Assembly (NCBI RefSeq): GCF_002968295.1
Contig: NZ_CP134399.1
Location: 4,092,001-4,156,000 of the forward strand
Direction of reading: 5' to 3'
Source of the DNA: Mycobacterium sp. ITM-2016-00317
GTDB taxonomy: Bacteria > Actinomycetota > Actinomycetes > Mycobacteriales > Mycobacteriaceae
DNA: 64,000 nucleotides
How positions within the stretch are numbered: the stretch's first letter is position 1; each line of letters opens with the position of its first letter. Below the pieces are notes generated by a model. The model had not been told where the DNA came from. It searched no databases and saw only the letters and a program-made list of their open reading frames with translations. This document shows, piece by piece, positions 43,960 to 52,223 of this stretch. A program made the position numbers and the translations under genes.

Positions 43960-44583
43960 TCAGTCGGACTCCGGACGGCGTAACAGCCCCTCCCGGAGCA
44001 GCATGTCCACCGCGGTCTGCCACCGCTGCAGCTGAGGTGGCGAGATGAGCGGCTCGGCCAGGTGCCGGTCCAGATGCGGCCGCAGACTGATGGCGCCGAG
44101 AGCCAGGACCATCGCGTTGATCGCGGCCCAGGTGACGTCGACGTCCGGGCGGAGCTCGCCACGCTCTTTGCGTCGCTGCCAGCGGGCCACGCCGACCGCG
44201 AACAATGTGTCGAAGATCTCGGCCCCGAGCGGACTGCCGTCGACCAGCGCGCGGCCTACGTAGGCAGCGACATCGGGCTCCTCGGTGAACAGGTTGCTGA
44301 CCCGATCGCCGATCTCGGCGACGGAGTCGACCGGTGGCTCGGAGAGTGGCCTGGACATCGTCGACGTGGTCAACTCCAACACGTACTCGTCGACGGCCTT
44401 GATCAGGCCGGCCTTGGTCACGAAGTGGTGCTGGACCAGTCCTAGGGACACCCCGGCCGCCGCCGCAACACCCCGCATCGTGGTTCCTGCGGCGCCGTTT
44501 GCGGCCAGGCTGCGCAGAGCGGCCGCTCGGATTCGCTCGATGTTGCGCGGTTCCGCTACGCCGGCCTCTTCCTCTGACACCAC
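43960..44583 (-). CDS. TetR family transcriptional regulator
   Basis: A 207-residue TetR protein: ERIRAAALRSLAANGAAGTTMRGVAAAAGVSLGLVQHHFVTK is the HTH. GTG at 44,583 is chosen because TACGGT lies 7 bases upstream (leaderless); longer frames would cross the promoter. It is divergent from whiB across the palindrome CAATAC-GGCG-GTATTG. Confidence 0.88.
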   Translation of the reverse strand: MVSEEEAGVAEPRNIERIRAAALRSLAANGAAGTTMRGVAAAAGVSLGLVQHHFVTKAGLIKAVDEYVLELTTSTMSRPLSEPPVDSVAEIGDRVSNLFTEEPDVAAYVGRALVDGSPLGAEIFDTLFAVGVARWQRRKERGELRPDVDVTWAAINAMVLALGAISLRPHLDRHLAEPLISPPQLQRWQTAVDMLLREGLLRRPESD

Positions 44584-44622
44584 AGTGTTCACCGTAGACA
44601 ACACCCGAACCAGCGAAGTCGA

Positions 44623-44638
44623 CAATACGGCGGTATTG
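44623..44638. promoter_or_regulatory. Operator candidate CAATAC-GGCG-GTATTG
   Basis: Perfect 6-base inverted repeat with 4-base centre between the TetR gene (40 bases) and the whiB gene (57 bases). Probable site of the TetR protein. Confidence 0.62.
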
Positions 44639-44694
44639 CTCCTACGGTACAAATGTATTTGCGTGTGTGAGCGCTACCAGAGGGGAAGGTGTCC

Positions 44695-44967
44695 GTGAAC
44701 TCGATACGCATCGACGAGGAAGCGTGGACCGCGCCCTGCACCCGCGACCCGGACCGGTGGATGGTCACCGCCGATGAAGGCGCCAAGTCGCTGTGCCGCT
44801 CCTGCCCGCGGCGCTGGCAGTGCGCACGGGATGCCTGCGTGACCCCGGGTGCTACGGGGTTGTGGGCCGGCATCGTGCTGCCCGAGGGTGGCCGCAACCG
44901 GCAGTTCGCGCTCAAGCAGCTGAGATCGCTGGCCGAACGCCACGGGTTCTCGGCCACCAGGCGTTGA
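44695..44967 (+). CDS. WhiB family iron-sulfur regulator
   Basis: A 90-residue Wbl protein. Four cysteines (one in APCTRDPDRW, then LCRSCPRRWQCARDAC) should bind a 4Fe-4S cluster, and GLWAGIVLPEGGRNRQ is the family G(V/I)WGG-like turn, here GLWAG. GTG at 44,695 has GGGGAAGG 4-8 bases upstream; another GTG two codons earlier is possible. Redox- or NO-sensing transcription factor that usually works with the main sigma factor. Target genes unknown. Confidence 0.9.
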   Translation: MNSIRIDEEAWTAPCTRDPDRWMVTADEGAKSLCRSCPRRWQCARDACVTPGATGLWAGIVLPEGGRNRQFALKQLRSLAERHGFSATRR

Positions 44968-44968
44968 C

Positions 44969-45841
44969 CTAGCTGCTCGGTATGGGGGCATTGGAGGGCT
45001 GCCCGGTCGAGGCGATGAAATCCTCCAACAGATCGACGACCTGGTTCGGCGTCTCGACGTGCGGGAAGTGACCGACCCCGCTGAGCACTTCCAGCCGGCA
45101 CCCGGGCCGGTGCCGGTCGAGCTCGTAGCCGTGCTCCACGGGGATGATGTGGTCCTGGTCGCCCCAGATCACCATCAGCGGCAGCTCTGCCGTCAAGTGC
45201 ATCCGGTTCAGCGCGCTCACCGCCTGGCCGCGGTAGTCCACCACGGACCTCAGCGTGCGCAGGAACGCCTGGCGGGTCTGCGGGTCCGACAGTGACGCGT
45301 AGGCGCTCCACATCTCCGACCCTCGGGGAGATTGGATGTTCGCCGCGGAGAACCACCCGCGCACCCTGTCACCCACTCGCACCACCGGCGTCGGCGCGAT
45401 GACCGGCAACAGCAGTTCGGCCCCCGGCGCCGACAACAGACGCAGCGTCCACCCAACGTCCTGGCCGAGACCGCCGCTGCTGATCAGCACCAGCCGCTTG
45501 CAGTAGTCGGGATGCTGATAGACGAACTGCATGGCCACGCCGCCGCCCAGCGACTGGCCGACGACGGTGACCGACGTGATGCCCAGTTCGTCGAGCAGGT
45601 CGCGAAGGCCGACGGCGAACGCGCCCAGTGAGTAGTCGCTTCGGGGCTTGGCAGACTCGCCGTGCCCCAACAGGTCGGGCGCGATCACCCGGTAGCGCTT
45701 CGACAGCTGCGGCAGCACCGCCCGCCACGTGTTCGAGCTTCCGGCCATCCCATGCAGCAGCAGCAAGGTTTCTTCGCCGTCACCGACGTCCCGATAGGCG
45801 ACGCGGTCGCCATGCAGGTCCACGTACTTCAGGTCGCTCAT
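44969..45841 (-). CDS. Alpha/beta hydrolase
   Basis: A 290-residue hydrolase: HGMAG at 30-34, PDLLGHGES, nucleophile GQSLGGG with Ser97, acid in WGDQDHIIP, and His in SGVGHFPHVETP. ATG at 45,841 follows a GGGGAC site. It stands alone between a convergent whiB and a divergent small membrane protein. An esterase or epoxide-hydrolase-like function is possible; no pathway link is visible. Confidence 0.9.
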   Translation of the reverse strand: MSDLKYVDLHGDRVAYRDVGDGEETLLLLHGMAGSSNTWRAVLPQLSKRYRVIAPDLLGHGESAKPRSDYSLGAFAVGLRDLLDELGITSVTVVGQSLGGGVAMQFVYQHPDYCKRLVLISSGGLGQDVGWTLRLLSAPGAELLLPVIAPTPVVRVGDRVRGWFSAANIQSPRGSEMWSAYASLSDPQTRQAFLRTLRSVVDYRGQAVSALNRMHLTAELPLMVIWGDQDHIIPVEHGYELDRHRPGCRLEVLSGVGHFPHVETPNQVVDLLEDFIASTGQPSNAPIPSS

Positions 45842-46030
45842 ATGTCGTCCCCATCCAACGGATATCTCCATGTTCCCCGAGATCGCCGGCAATACGCCGA
45901 TGGTGGCCATCCCAACCCGCGGCAGCCCGAGTGAGCGGCGTCACCGGTGGTCGGGCCGCCATCCGAGGTTTCACGTGCTGACGGCGGGGTAATTATCGGG
46001 CCAGTCAGCGTGAATCGAGAAGGAGACGGC

Positions 46031-46282
46031 ATGCCCGACCGGGCCAAAGGCACCCGCGGTACAGACGATCCGTTCAACGAGACCGTCGCCACGACCGGGC
46101 TGTTCCTGATCATCACCGCGATCATCTCGCTGGCGTTCGCACTGGCGAGTTGGGGTCTGGCGGAGACGCTGATGGCGATTTTCGCAGGCGCCATCGCGGT
46201 CATCAGCTTCACCGCCAGCATCCTGTGCTTCAAGAACCAGGCCGACGACGCCGCTCCGGCAGCCGCTGAAGTCACTGCCTGA
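46031..46282 (+). CDS. Small membrane protein, 83 aa
   Basis: Starts MPDRAKGTRGTDDPFNETVA with AAGGAG upstream. Two hydrophobic helices, TTGLFLIITAIISLAFALAS and LMAIFAGAIAVISFTASILC, are separated by a short turn, with a cytosolic Ala-rich tail. Function unknown. Good codon use and a strong ribosome site support a real gene. Confidence 0.8.
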   Translation: MPDRAKGTRGTDDPFNETVATTGLFLIITAIISLAFALASWGLAETLMAIFAGAIAVISFTASILCFKNQADDAAPAAAEVTA

Positions 46283-46418
46283 GTGATTCACGGGGTTTGT
46301 CGACAGCCGGAACCCGCAGCGGTGACGCATGACGTCCGGGTCTTGACCGACGCCGGGGCACCCGATGGCGGCGCGGCCCACGGCCTAATGTCTACGGCCC
46401 GGGCTCGGCCAATCCAAG

Positions 46419-46501
46419 TGCGCGAGGGGGGACTCGAACCCCCACGCCCATAGGGCAATGGAACCTAAATCCATCTCGTCTGCCAGTTCCGACACTCGCG
46501 C
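46419..46501 (-). tRNA. tRNA-Leu (anticodon TAG)
   Basis: Cloverleaf read on the minus strand: acceptor GCGCGAG pairs with CTCGCGC, T-loop GGTTCGAGTCC, and a class II variable arm GCCCTATGGGC. The anticodon stem ATGGA/TCCAT encloses TTTAGGT, giving anticodon TAG for CUA/CUN leucine codons. CCA is not encoded. The discriminator is A (46,419). Confidence 0.95.
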
Positions 46502-46593
46502 TAAGCTCGCCGATCTTAGCGCGACTTCTGCGCCATCCCCCTGTCGGACATCGTCGATACCCTCGCGACAAACACCGCAGGCCGGGGGTCGAT

Positions 46594-47358
46594 TTGAGGT
46601 CCAGAGAACAGTTCGAGGAAGTCTTGCGGCTGATCTCGACCGGCCTGAATGATTGCGAGATCGCCAGACAGACGGGTATTCCGCGGAAGACAGTCTGGCA
46701 GTGGCGGTGTGAACCAGGTGCTGGGCTTCGCGCTCGGGCAGGGTCGTCGGAGTGCGGTATCGAGCACAACTTTGCAGTTCTGCCTGCGAAACCCTATGCG
46801 TACCTTCTCGGCCTCTATCTGGGCGACGGCTGCGTCTCCCGTGGAGCGAGGACATTCACACTGCGCATCTCCTGCGACAAGCGATATCCGGCGATCATCC
46901 AGCGGTGTCGCGAAGCTATCGACGCGCTGTTTCCCGGTCAGCGCGCCGGCGTCTACGCCCGTAAGAGTGGTTGCGCTGACGTCTACCACTGCTCCAAACA
47001 TTGGCCGTGCCTGCTCCCCCAACACGGGCCCGGCCGCAAGCACCTTCGCAAGATCGCCCTCGAACAGTGGCAGCAGGAGATCGTCGACCGCGAGACCGAG
47101 GAATTCGTCACGGGGCTGATCCACAGCGACGGCTGCCGCGTGGTCGCCAACGACCGTGGCGTCCTCAGCGTCCGATACCACTTCAGCAACCGGTCCGAAG
47201 ACATCATCGGACTGTTCACCGCCGCGCTCGACCGGTTGGGCATCACGTGGCGGCGTTCCGACAGGTACACCGTGTCCATCTACCGCAAGGCTGCGACGTC
47301 CCGTATGGACGAGTTCATCGGCCCCAAGGACCGCCCGATACCGCTGCACTGCCCCTGA
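46594..47358 (+). CDS. HTH protein with LAGLIDADG homing-endonuclease-like core
   Basis: A 254-residue protein with TTG start. Residues 1-40 form a resolvase-like HTH (LISTGLNDCEIARQTGIPRKTVWQW). Two LAGLIDADG-like motifs follow: AYLLGLYLGDGC and EFVTGLIHSDGC, each ending in the acidic residue expected for DNA cleavage, about 120 residues apart as in single-chain endonucleases. It is free-standing, not inside an intron or intein, and divergent from tRNA-Leu. It may be a domesticated DNA-binding regulator or a homing enzyme. Confidence 0.82.
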   Translation: MRSREQFEEVLRLISTGLNDCEIARQTGIPRKTVWQWRCEPGAGLRARAGSSECGIEHNFAVLPAKPYAYLLGLYLGDGCVSRGARTFTLRISCDKRYPAIIQRCREAIDALFPGQRAGVYARKSGCADVYHCSKHWPCLLPQHGPGRKHLRKIALEQWQQEIVDRETEEFVTGLIHSDGCRVVANDRGVLSVRYHFSNRSEDIIGLFTAALDRLGITWRRSDRYTVSIYRKAATSRMDEFIGPKDRPIPLHCP

Positions 47359-47377
47359 TTCGGATCAGCGGCACAAC

Positions 47378-48868
47378 TCACTTGTGCGGGCGCGGCACGT
47401 CGATGTCGTATTGCGCGATCTTGCGATAGAGCGTGGCCCTGCCCATCCCGAGTTCGTGTGCGGCCTCGGCCATCGTGACGGAACCGGCAGCCAGCACGCG
47501 GATGATCTCCCCCCGCTCGAACGACTCGATGCGTGAGAGATGACGAGTGTCGCCCGCGAGCACTTCGGACGGTAGATGACCGACGTCGACGATGTCGGTG
47601 CGATTGACGGCATTGGTGACGACCTGCCTGAGTTGATCGGCGTTGCCGGGCCACCCGTAACCGGTCAACGCCCGTGCCGCAGCAGGGGTGAAAGTGACGT
47701 CGCGGCCGCGAGCCCGACGCGCCACGTGTGCCGCGAGCGCGACGATGTCGTCGGGGCGCTCACGCAGCGGCGGCACCTCGACGACCGTCTCGACCAGACG
47801 CGCCAACGCCGCCGGGATGTCGGTGAACCGCTCGGCCGTCACCGCGAACTGAATTCTGGCACCGAGGCCGGCGGCGCTGCGGAGCACGACTGCATGCAGC
47901 CGCTCAGCGGCCCACGCCGGCAACTGGTCGACGTCGCGCACGATCACCGCCGTGTGCGACTTGCCGAGTTCGGGGGTCCACAGCCCGAGCCAGGTCGAAA
48001 TGTCCTCGGGCTCAGGCACGCCCGCCGACAAGATCCGGTCGCGCGGATGGGCGTGCCGCGCCGCCTGACCGAGCAGAGTAGCCCGGCCCGCGCCCGGCTC
48101 ACCGATCGCGGCGACGATGCTGTCCACCGTCATCGCCTCCTCGGCACGCCGGACCGCCGCATTCCATGCCGCCGACAACGTGTGCACCGTGCCCGATCCC
48201 GGTTCGAGGTGCGGCATCTCCACCCGGAACACCTGGCCGCGCGGCGTCGGCCGGGTCCGCCGACCCGAACCCCGCGCCAGCATCAACGCGGCGGTGTTGC
48301 TGGCCGCCGAGCGGGCCAGCGCCAGCAGCAGCTCGCTCGACGAACGCGACCACGTGGTGAGGTTGACGCTGCCCTCCAGCCGGCCCGACGTGGGATCCAG
48401 CACCGGCACCGCGGCGCACGTGAAGAGGTTCAGGCTCAGCGCGTAGTGCTGGTCGGCCCGGACCAGCGTCGGCGCCCGGTCGGCCAGCGCCAGGCCGAGC
48501 CCGTTCGTGCCCACCTCACGCTCGGAATAGGCGAAGCCGGGCGCAAGGTGCACCGCGTCGAGGGCTGCCACCAGCGACCGGTCGCCGGACAGCCGGGACA
48601 GCACCACACCGTCGGCGTCGGTGAGCATCAGGCTGACCGGTTCGGCGGACAGCGTGCGGTGCAGATCGGCGAGCACCTCGTTGCCGCACTCGAAGAACAG
48701 CGAGCTGAGGTTCTCCGTGCCGGTGAACACCGGCTCGACGCCCTCCAGCGAGATCCCGTAATCCTCGCTGCGCTGCCATGACGCCAGCAGCCGCTCCGGC
48801 ACGGCCCCAGGCGGGGCGCCGCGCACGGGGTGGCGTATCTGGGCCCGTTCAGGCAGACCGTCGGGCAT
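47378..48868 (-). CDS. MimR-like GAF/AAA/Fis-HTH transcriptional activator
   Basis: A 496-residue regulator: N-terminal GAF-type sensor (about 60-220), a degenerate AAA domain (Walker A-like GEPGAGRATLL, GYGWPGN) and a C-terminal Fis-type HTH (MAEAAHELGMGRATLYRKI). The GAFTGA loop for sigma-54 is missing, as expected since actinobacteria lack sigma-54. The layout equals that of MimR/AcoR proteins, which activate the mim (propane/phenol) monooxygenase operon in mycobacteria. It is divergent from the 49,024-52,169 operon, its likely target. ATG at 48,868. Confidence 0.88.
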   Translation of the reverse strand: MPDGLPERAQIRHPVRGAPPGAVPERLLASWQRSEDYGISLEGVEPVFTGTENLSSLFFECGNEVLADLHRTLSAEPVSLMLTDADGVVLSRLSGDRSLVAALDAVHLAPGFAYSEREVGTNGLGLALADRAPTLVRADQHYALSLNLFTCAAVPVLDPTSGRLEGSVNLTTWSRSSSELLLALARSAASNTAALMLARGSGRRTRPTPRGQVFRVEMPHLEPGSGTVHTLSAAWNAAVRRAEEAMTVDSIVAAIGEPGAGRATLLGQAARHAHPRDRILSAGVPEPEDISTWLGLWTPELGKSHTAVIVRDVDQLPAWAAERLHAVVLRSAAGLGARIQFAVTAERFTDIPAALARLVETVVEVPPLRERPDDIVALAAHVARRARGRDVTFTPAAARALTGYGWPGNADQLRQVVTNAVNRTDIVDVGHLPSEVLAGDTRHLSRIESFERGEIIRVLAAGSVTMAEAAHELGMGRATLYRKIAQYDIDVPRPHK

Positions 48869-48923
48869 GTGATCCACGTTACAAACACTGGCAAGCCGAT
48901 GCGCCCCCTCGCAGCCCCGCCGG

Positions 48924-48940
48924 CGTCTCAGATTGAGACG
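48924..48940. promoter_or_regulatory. Inverted repeat CGTCTCA-GAT-TGAGACG
   Basis: Perfect 7-base arms with 3-base centre, 56 bases from the MimR-like start and 84 bases from the amidohydrolase start. Best candidate for the upstream activating site of the MimR-like protein. Confidence 0.6.
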
Positions 48941-48988
48941 GCGAACCCCTCGGAAGCGGTGGCCCGCGGCTCTAACCTCAGGCCAGGT

Positions 48989-49004
48989 TGTGACAGCCAT
49001 CACA
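48989..49004. promoter_or_regulatory. CRP-type site TGTGA-N6-TCACA
   Basis: TGTGA-CAGCCA-TCACA is a perfect match to the cAMP-CRP consensus, 19 bases before the amidohydrolase ATG and just downstream of a TAACCT box (48,973-48,978). Confidence 0.75.
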
Positions 49005-49023
49005 CAGCCCCCGAAGGAGACCG

Positions 49024-50061
49024 ATGTTCACCAAGGACGGCACCAGCTACTTCATCGTCGACGCCCACATCGCGCTGTGGGACGCGCGGCCCGAGAACCA
49101 GCGCAACATCCACGGCAAGCAGTTCATCGACTGCTTCTACGACTACCACCGCAACCTGTCGCCGGACTCGGAGGTCTGGAGCTACGAGGACTACCTGTAC
49201 CAGGGCGGCGAACGGCTGATGCACGACCTGTTCGACCTCGGCTACGTCGACCACGCGATCTTCCAGCCCGCCCACCTCGGCGAGTTCTACTACAAGGGAT
49301 TCGGACAGACCGCCGAAGCCTCCGAGCTGGCCAGGGCCCACCCGGACAAGCTGACCTACAACCACCACTTCGACCCGCGCAACGGCGAGGTCGGCCTCGA
49401 GCAGCTGCGGCTGGACGCGAAGAAGTACGACCTCAAGGGCGTGAAGCTCTACACCGCCGAGTGGCACGGCGAATCGCGCGGCTGGAAGCTCGACGACCCG
49501 TGGGCTTACCGCTACTTCGAGGCGTGCCGCGAACTCGGCATCCGCAACATCCACGTCCACAAGGGCCCGACGATCCGGCCGCTGGACCGCGACGCGTTCG
49601 ACGTCGCCGACGTCGACCACGTCGCGTCGGACTTCACCGACCTGAACTTCATCGTCGAGCACTGCGGGCTGCCCCGGCTGGAGGACTTCTGCTGGATCGC
49701 CACCCAGGAACCCAACGTCTATGCCGGTCTGGCCGTGGCGATCCCGTTCATCCACACCCGGCCCAAGTATTTCGCCCAGATCATGGGCGAGCTCCTCTAC
49801 TGGATCGGTGAGGACCGCATCTTCTTCTCGTCCGACTACGCGCTGTGGACCCCCAAGTGGCTCGTCGAGTCGTTCGTCGATTTCAACATCCCTGACGAAC
49901 TCGGCGAGTACCCGCAGATCACCACCGAGCAGAAGAAGAAGGTCCTGGGACTCAACGCGGCCAAGCTCTACGACATCCCGGTGCCGGCCGAACTCCAGCT
50001 GCCCGACGCCGACGAGCCGGCCGTAGGTCCCCGCGGCGCCGACGAGATGGCCAACGCGTGA
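49024..50061 (+). CDS. Amidohydrolase of propane-monooxygenase type clusters
   Basis: A 345-residue amidohydrolase_2 protein (YFIVDAHIALWDARPENQRN ... HVHKGPTIRPLDRD ... FFSSDYALWTPKW). In mycobacteria and rhodococci, proteins of this type are coded right after the binuclear-iron monooxygenase genes mimABCD/prmABCD; their exact function is unclear. GAAGGAG precedes the ATG. GTGA overlap with the next gene. The monooxygenase genes themselves are absent here. Confidence 0.9.
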   Translation: MFTKDGTSYFIVDAHIALWDARPENQRNIHGKQFIDCFYDYHRNLSPDSEVWSYEDYLYQGGERLMHDLFDLGYVDHAIFQPAHLGEFYYKGFGQTAEASELARAHPDKLTYNHHFDPRNGEVGLEQLRLDAKKYDLKGVKLYTAEWHGESRGWKLDDPWAYRYFEACRELGIRNIHVHKGPTIRPLDRDAFDVADVDHVASDFTDLNFIVEHCGLPRLEDFCWIATQEPNVYAGLAVAIPFIHTRPKYFAQIMGELLYWIGEDRIFFSSDYALWTPKWLVESFVDFNIPDELGEYPQITTEQKKKVLGLNAAKLYDIPVPAELQLPDADEPAVGPRGADEMANA

Positions 50062-50786
50062 GCCGCTCCGACGAGGCGTTCGCGGCCCTGGCCGCGGTCG
50101 TCGACCCGGAACTCGACGAGCCGGTCACCGACCTCGGGTTCGTCCGTTCGCTGCTGGTGTCCCCTTCGGGCGACGTCGAACTGCACCTGAGGTTGCCGAC
50201 GTCGTTCTGCTCACCCAACTTCGCCTACCTGATGGCCTCGGACGCCAAAGACGTTCTGGTGGCGTTGACGTGGGCCCGGCACGTGGTGGTCGAGCTCGAC
50301 GACCACCACGACTCGGCGATCATCAACGCGGGCCTGGCCGCCGACGCGGGCTACCGCGGCACGTTCGGCCACGAGGCCGAGGACTCGCTCGACGAGCTGC
50401 GCCAGACGTTCACACGCAAAGCGCACACCGCCGCGATGGAGCGATGTCTGACCGCACTGCTGCGCTCCGACCGAGCCCGGTCGGAGGAATCGCTGGGCAG
50501 GGTCACCCTCGGGGAGCTGCCCGACGACGAACTGACCGCGTCGCTGCTGCGTCGCCGCGAGGCGCTCGGTCTGTCCACGTGCGGCACCGAGGCCGTGCTC
50601 GTCGATCACCTGGGCCATCGGTACGACGACGTGCCGATGGCGATCCGCCGGGCCCGCTCGACCCGGATCTCGATCGACGGCAACGCCCACTTCTGCCGGG
50701 GGCTGCTGCGCACCCGGTACGCCGACGAGCCGGCGGCGTTCTTCCCCGCATCCGCCCTGCTGCCCGACCACCAAGGAGTCCACTGA
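50058..50786 (+). CDS. DUF59 (MIP18-like) metal-sulfur protein
   Basis: A 242-residue protein starting with GTG. Residues 1-85 form a DUF59 domain (VVDPELDEPVTDLGFVRSLLV ... LRLPTSFCSPNFAYLM), found in Fe-S assembly and in metal-centre maturation of multicomponent monooxygenases. The C-terminal 150 residues match nothing I can name. Same operon position as the conserved hypothetical gene after mimD-amidohydrolase. One base separates it from the dehydrogenase. Confidence 0.86.
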   Translation: MSRSDEAFAALAAVVDPELDEPVTDLGFVRSLLVSPSGDVELHLRLPTSFCSPNFAYLMASDAKDVLVALTWARHVVVELDDHHDSAIINAGLAADAGYRGTFGHEAEDSLDELRQTFTRKAHTAAMERCLTALLRSDRARSEESLGRVTLGELPDDELTASLLRRREALGLSTCGTEAVLVDHLGHRYDDVPMAIRRARSTRISIDGNAHFCRGLLRTRYADEPAAFFPASALLPDHQGVH

Positions 50787-50787
50787 C

Positions 50788-51828
50788 ATGTCCACCATGC
50801 GCGCTGTCCAGGTCGTCGGCTACCACCAGAACCTGGAGATGACCGAGCTGCCGATACCCACGCCGACCGGGCCGTTCGACGTGATCGTCAAGATCGGCGG
50901 CGCCGGGGTCTGCCGCACCGACCTGCACATCCTGGAGGGCCAGTGGGCCGAGAAGTCCCAGGTCCAACTGCCGTACACGATCGGCCACGAGAACGCGGGC
51001 TGGGTGTCGGCGGTCGGCTCCGCGGTGACCAACGTCGCCGAGGGCGACAAGGTCATCGTGCACCCGCTGATCACGTGCGGGTTGTGCCGTGCCTGCCGGT
51101 CCGGCGACGACGTCCACTGCGAGGCCAATCAGTTCCCCGGCATCGACACCAACGGTGGCTACGCCGAGTACCTGAAGACCTCGGCCCGCAGCGTGGTGCG
51201 GATCGACGACGCGCTGGAACCGTCCGACGTCGCCGCCCTCGCCGATGCCGGGCTGACGGCCTACCACGCGGCGGCCAAGGCGGCGAAGCGGCTGGGTCCG
51301 CGCGACCGGGTCGTCGTGATCGGTGCGGGCGGGCTGGGTCACATCGGCATCCAGGTGCTCAAGGCGCTGTCCCCGGCGGAACTGATCGTCGTCGACCGCA
51401 ATCCGGAGGCCCTCAAGCTCGCCGAGTCGATCGGCGCCGACCACGGGGTGACGGCCGACGGCGGGTCGAACGTCGTCGACCAGGTGCTCGAACTCACCGG
51501 CGGCAACGGCGCCGAAGTGGTCATCGACTTCGTCGGGGAAGGCGGCGCGACCGCCGAGGGTGTGGCCATGCTGCGGGGTGCCGGCGACTATCACGTGGTC
51601 GGCTACGGCGAGAACATCGACGTGCCGACCATCGACATCGTGTCCAGCGAGATCAATTTCATCGGCAACCTGGTCGGCTCCTACAACGACCTGTGCGACC
51701 TGATGGCGCTGGCCGGCCGCGGCAAGGTCCGCCTGCACACCCAGAAGTACCCGCTGGACGATTTCCAGTCCGCCATCACCGATCTCGACAACGGCAATGT
51801 CCGTGGCCGGGCCATCCTGATCCCGTAG
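50788..51828 (+). CDS. Zinc-dependent alcohol dehydrogenase
   Basis: A 346-residue medium-chain dehydrogenase. GAGVCRTDLHILEGQW gives catalytic Cys, GHENAGWV the His-Glu pair, CGLCRACRSGDDVHC the structural zinc lobe, and GAGGLGHIGIQVLKAL the NAD fold. Next to prm/mim operons, such an enzyme oxidises the alcohol produced by the monooxygenase. AAGGAG lies before the ATG; 8 bases to the next gene. Confidence 0.93.
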   Translation: MSTMRAVQVVGYHQNLEMTELPIPTPTGPFDVIVKIGGAGVCRTDLHILEGQWAEKSQVQLPYTIGHENAGWVSAVGSAVTNVAEGDKVIVHPLITCGLCRACRSGDDVHCEANQFPGIDTNGGYAEYLKTSARSVVRIDDALEPSDVAALADAGLTAYHAAAKAAKRLGPRDRVVVIGAGGLGHIGIQVLKALSPAELIVVDRNPEALKLAESIGADHGVTADGGSNVVDQVLELTGGNGAEVVIDFVGEGGATAEGVAMLRGAGDYHVVGYGENIDVPTIDIVSSEINFIGNLVGSYNDLCDLMALAGRGKVRLHTQKYPLDDFQSAITDLDNGNVRGRAILIP

Positions 51829-51836
51829 AAGGGCGT

Positions 51837-52169
51837 GTGATCTCCGTGATATTCATCGTCGTGAAATTCCGGCCCAAGCCCGAGTACGTCGAGAACTTCC
51901 CCGACCTGATGGCCGAGTTCACCGAAGCCACCCGTAACGAGCCGGGCAACATGTGGTTCGACTGGTCCCGCAGCCTCGAGGATCCGTCGGAATACGTTCT
52001 GGTCGAGGGGTTCCGCGACGGCGACGCAGGCAAGGAACACGTCACCGCCGAGCACTTCAAGAAGTTCGTCACCGACACCCCGGCGCTGCTGGCGTCCACC
52101 CCGCTGATCATCAGCCAGACCGTGGACGCGACCGGATGGTCGGAGATGGGCGAGATGAAGGTGGGTTAG
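51837..52169 (+). CDS. Antibiotic biosynthesis monooxygenase (ABM) domain protein
   Basis: A 110-residue ferredoxin-like alpha-beta protein (SVIFIVVKFRPKPEYVENF ... TRNEPGNMWFDWSRS ... YVLVEGFRDGDAGKEHV). ABM proteins are small dimeric, cofactor-free oxygenases or stress-linked quinol-acting proteins. GTG start with GAAGGGC upstream, 8 bases after the dehydrogenase, so it is the last gene of the operon. Confidence 0.87.
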   Translation: MISVIFIVVKFRPKPEYVENFPDLMAEFTEATRNEPGNMWFDWSRSLEDPSEYVLVEGFRDGDAGKEHVTAEHFKKFVTDTPALLASTPLIISQTVDATGWSEMGEMKVG

Positions 52170-52208
52170 CCCGACTCGTCACGATCGCGGCGCCGGACGG
52201 GGACACGG

Positions 52209-52223
52209 TACCGTTGAACGGTG
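52209..52223 (+). promoter_or_regulatory. Leaderless promoter of lprD
   Basis: TACCGT (52,209-52,214), six bases, GTG start at 52,221; no ribosome site. Confidence 0.6.

Noticed and set aside
46419..47358. Integrated phage or genomic island at the tRNA-Leu gene
   Set aside because: No integrase, no duplicated tRNA 3' end and no phage genes nearby; the neighbour is a LAGLIDADG-type protein only.
47378..48868. Sigma-54 dependent activation by the MimR-like protein
   Set aside because: The AAA domain lacks the GAFTGA loop and actinobacteria have no sigma-54; it must act with another sigma factor.
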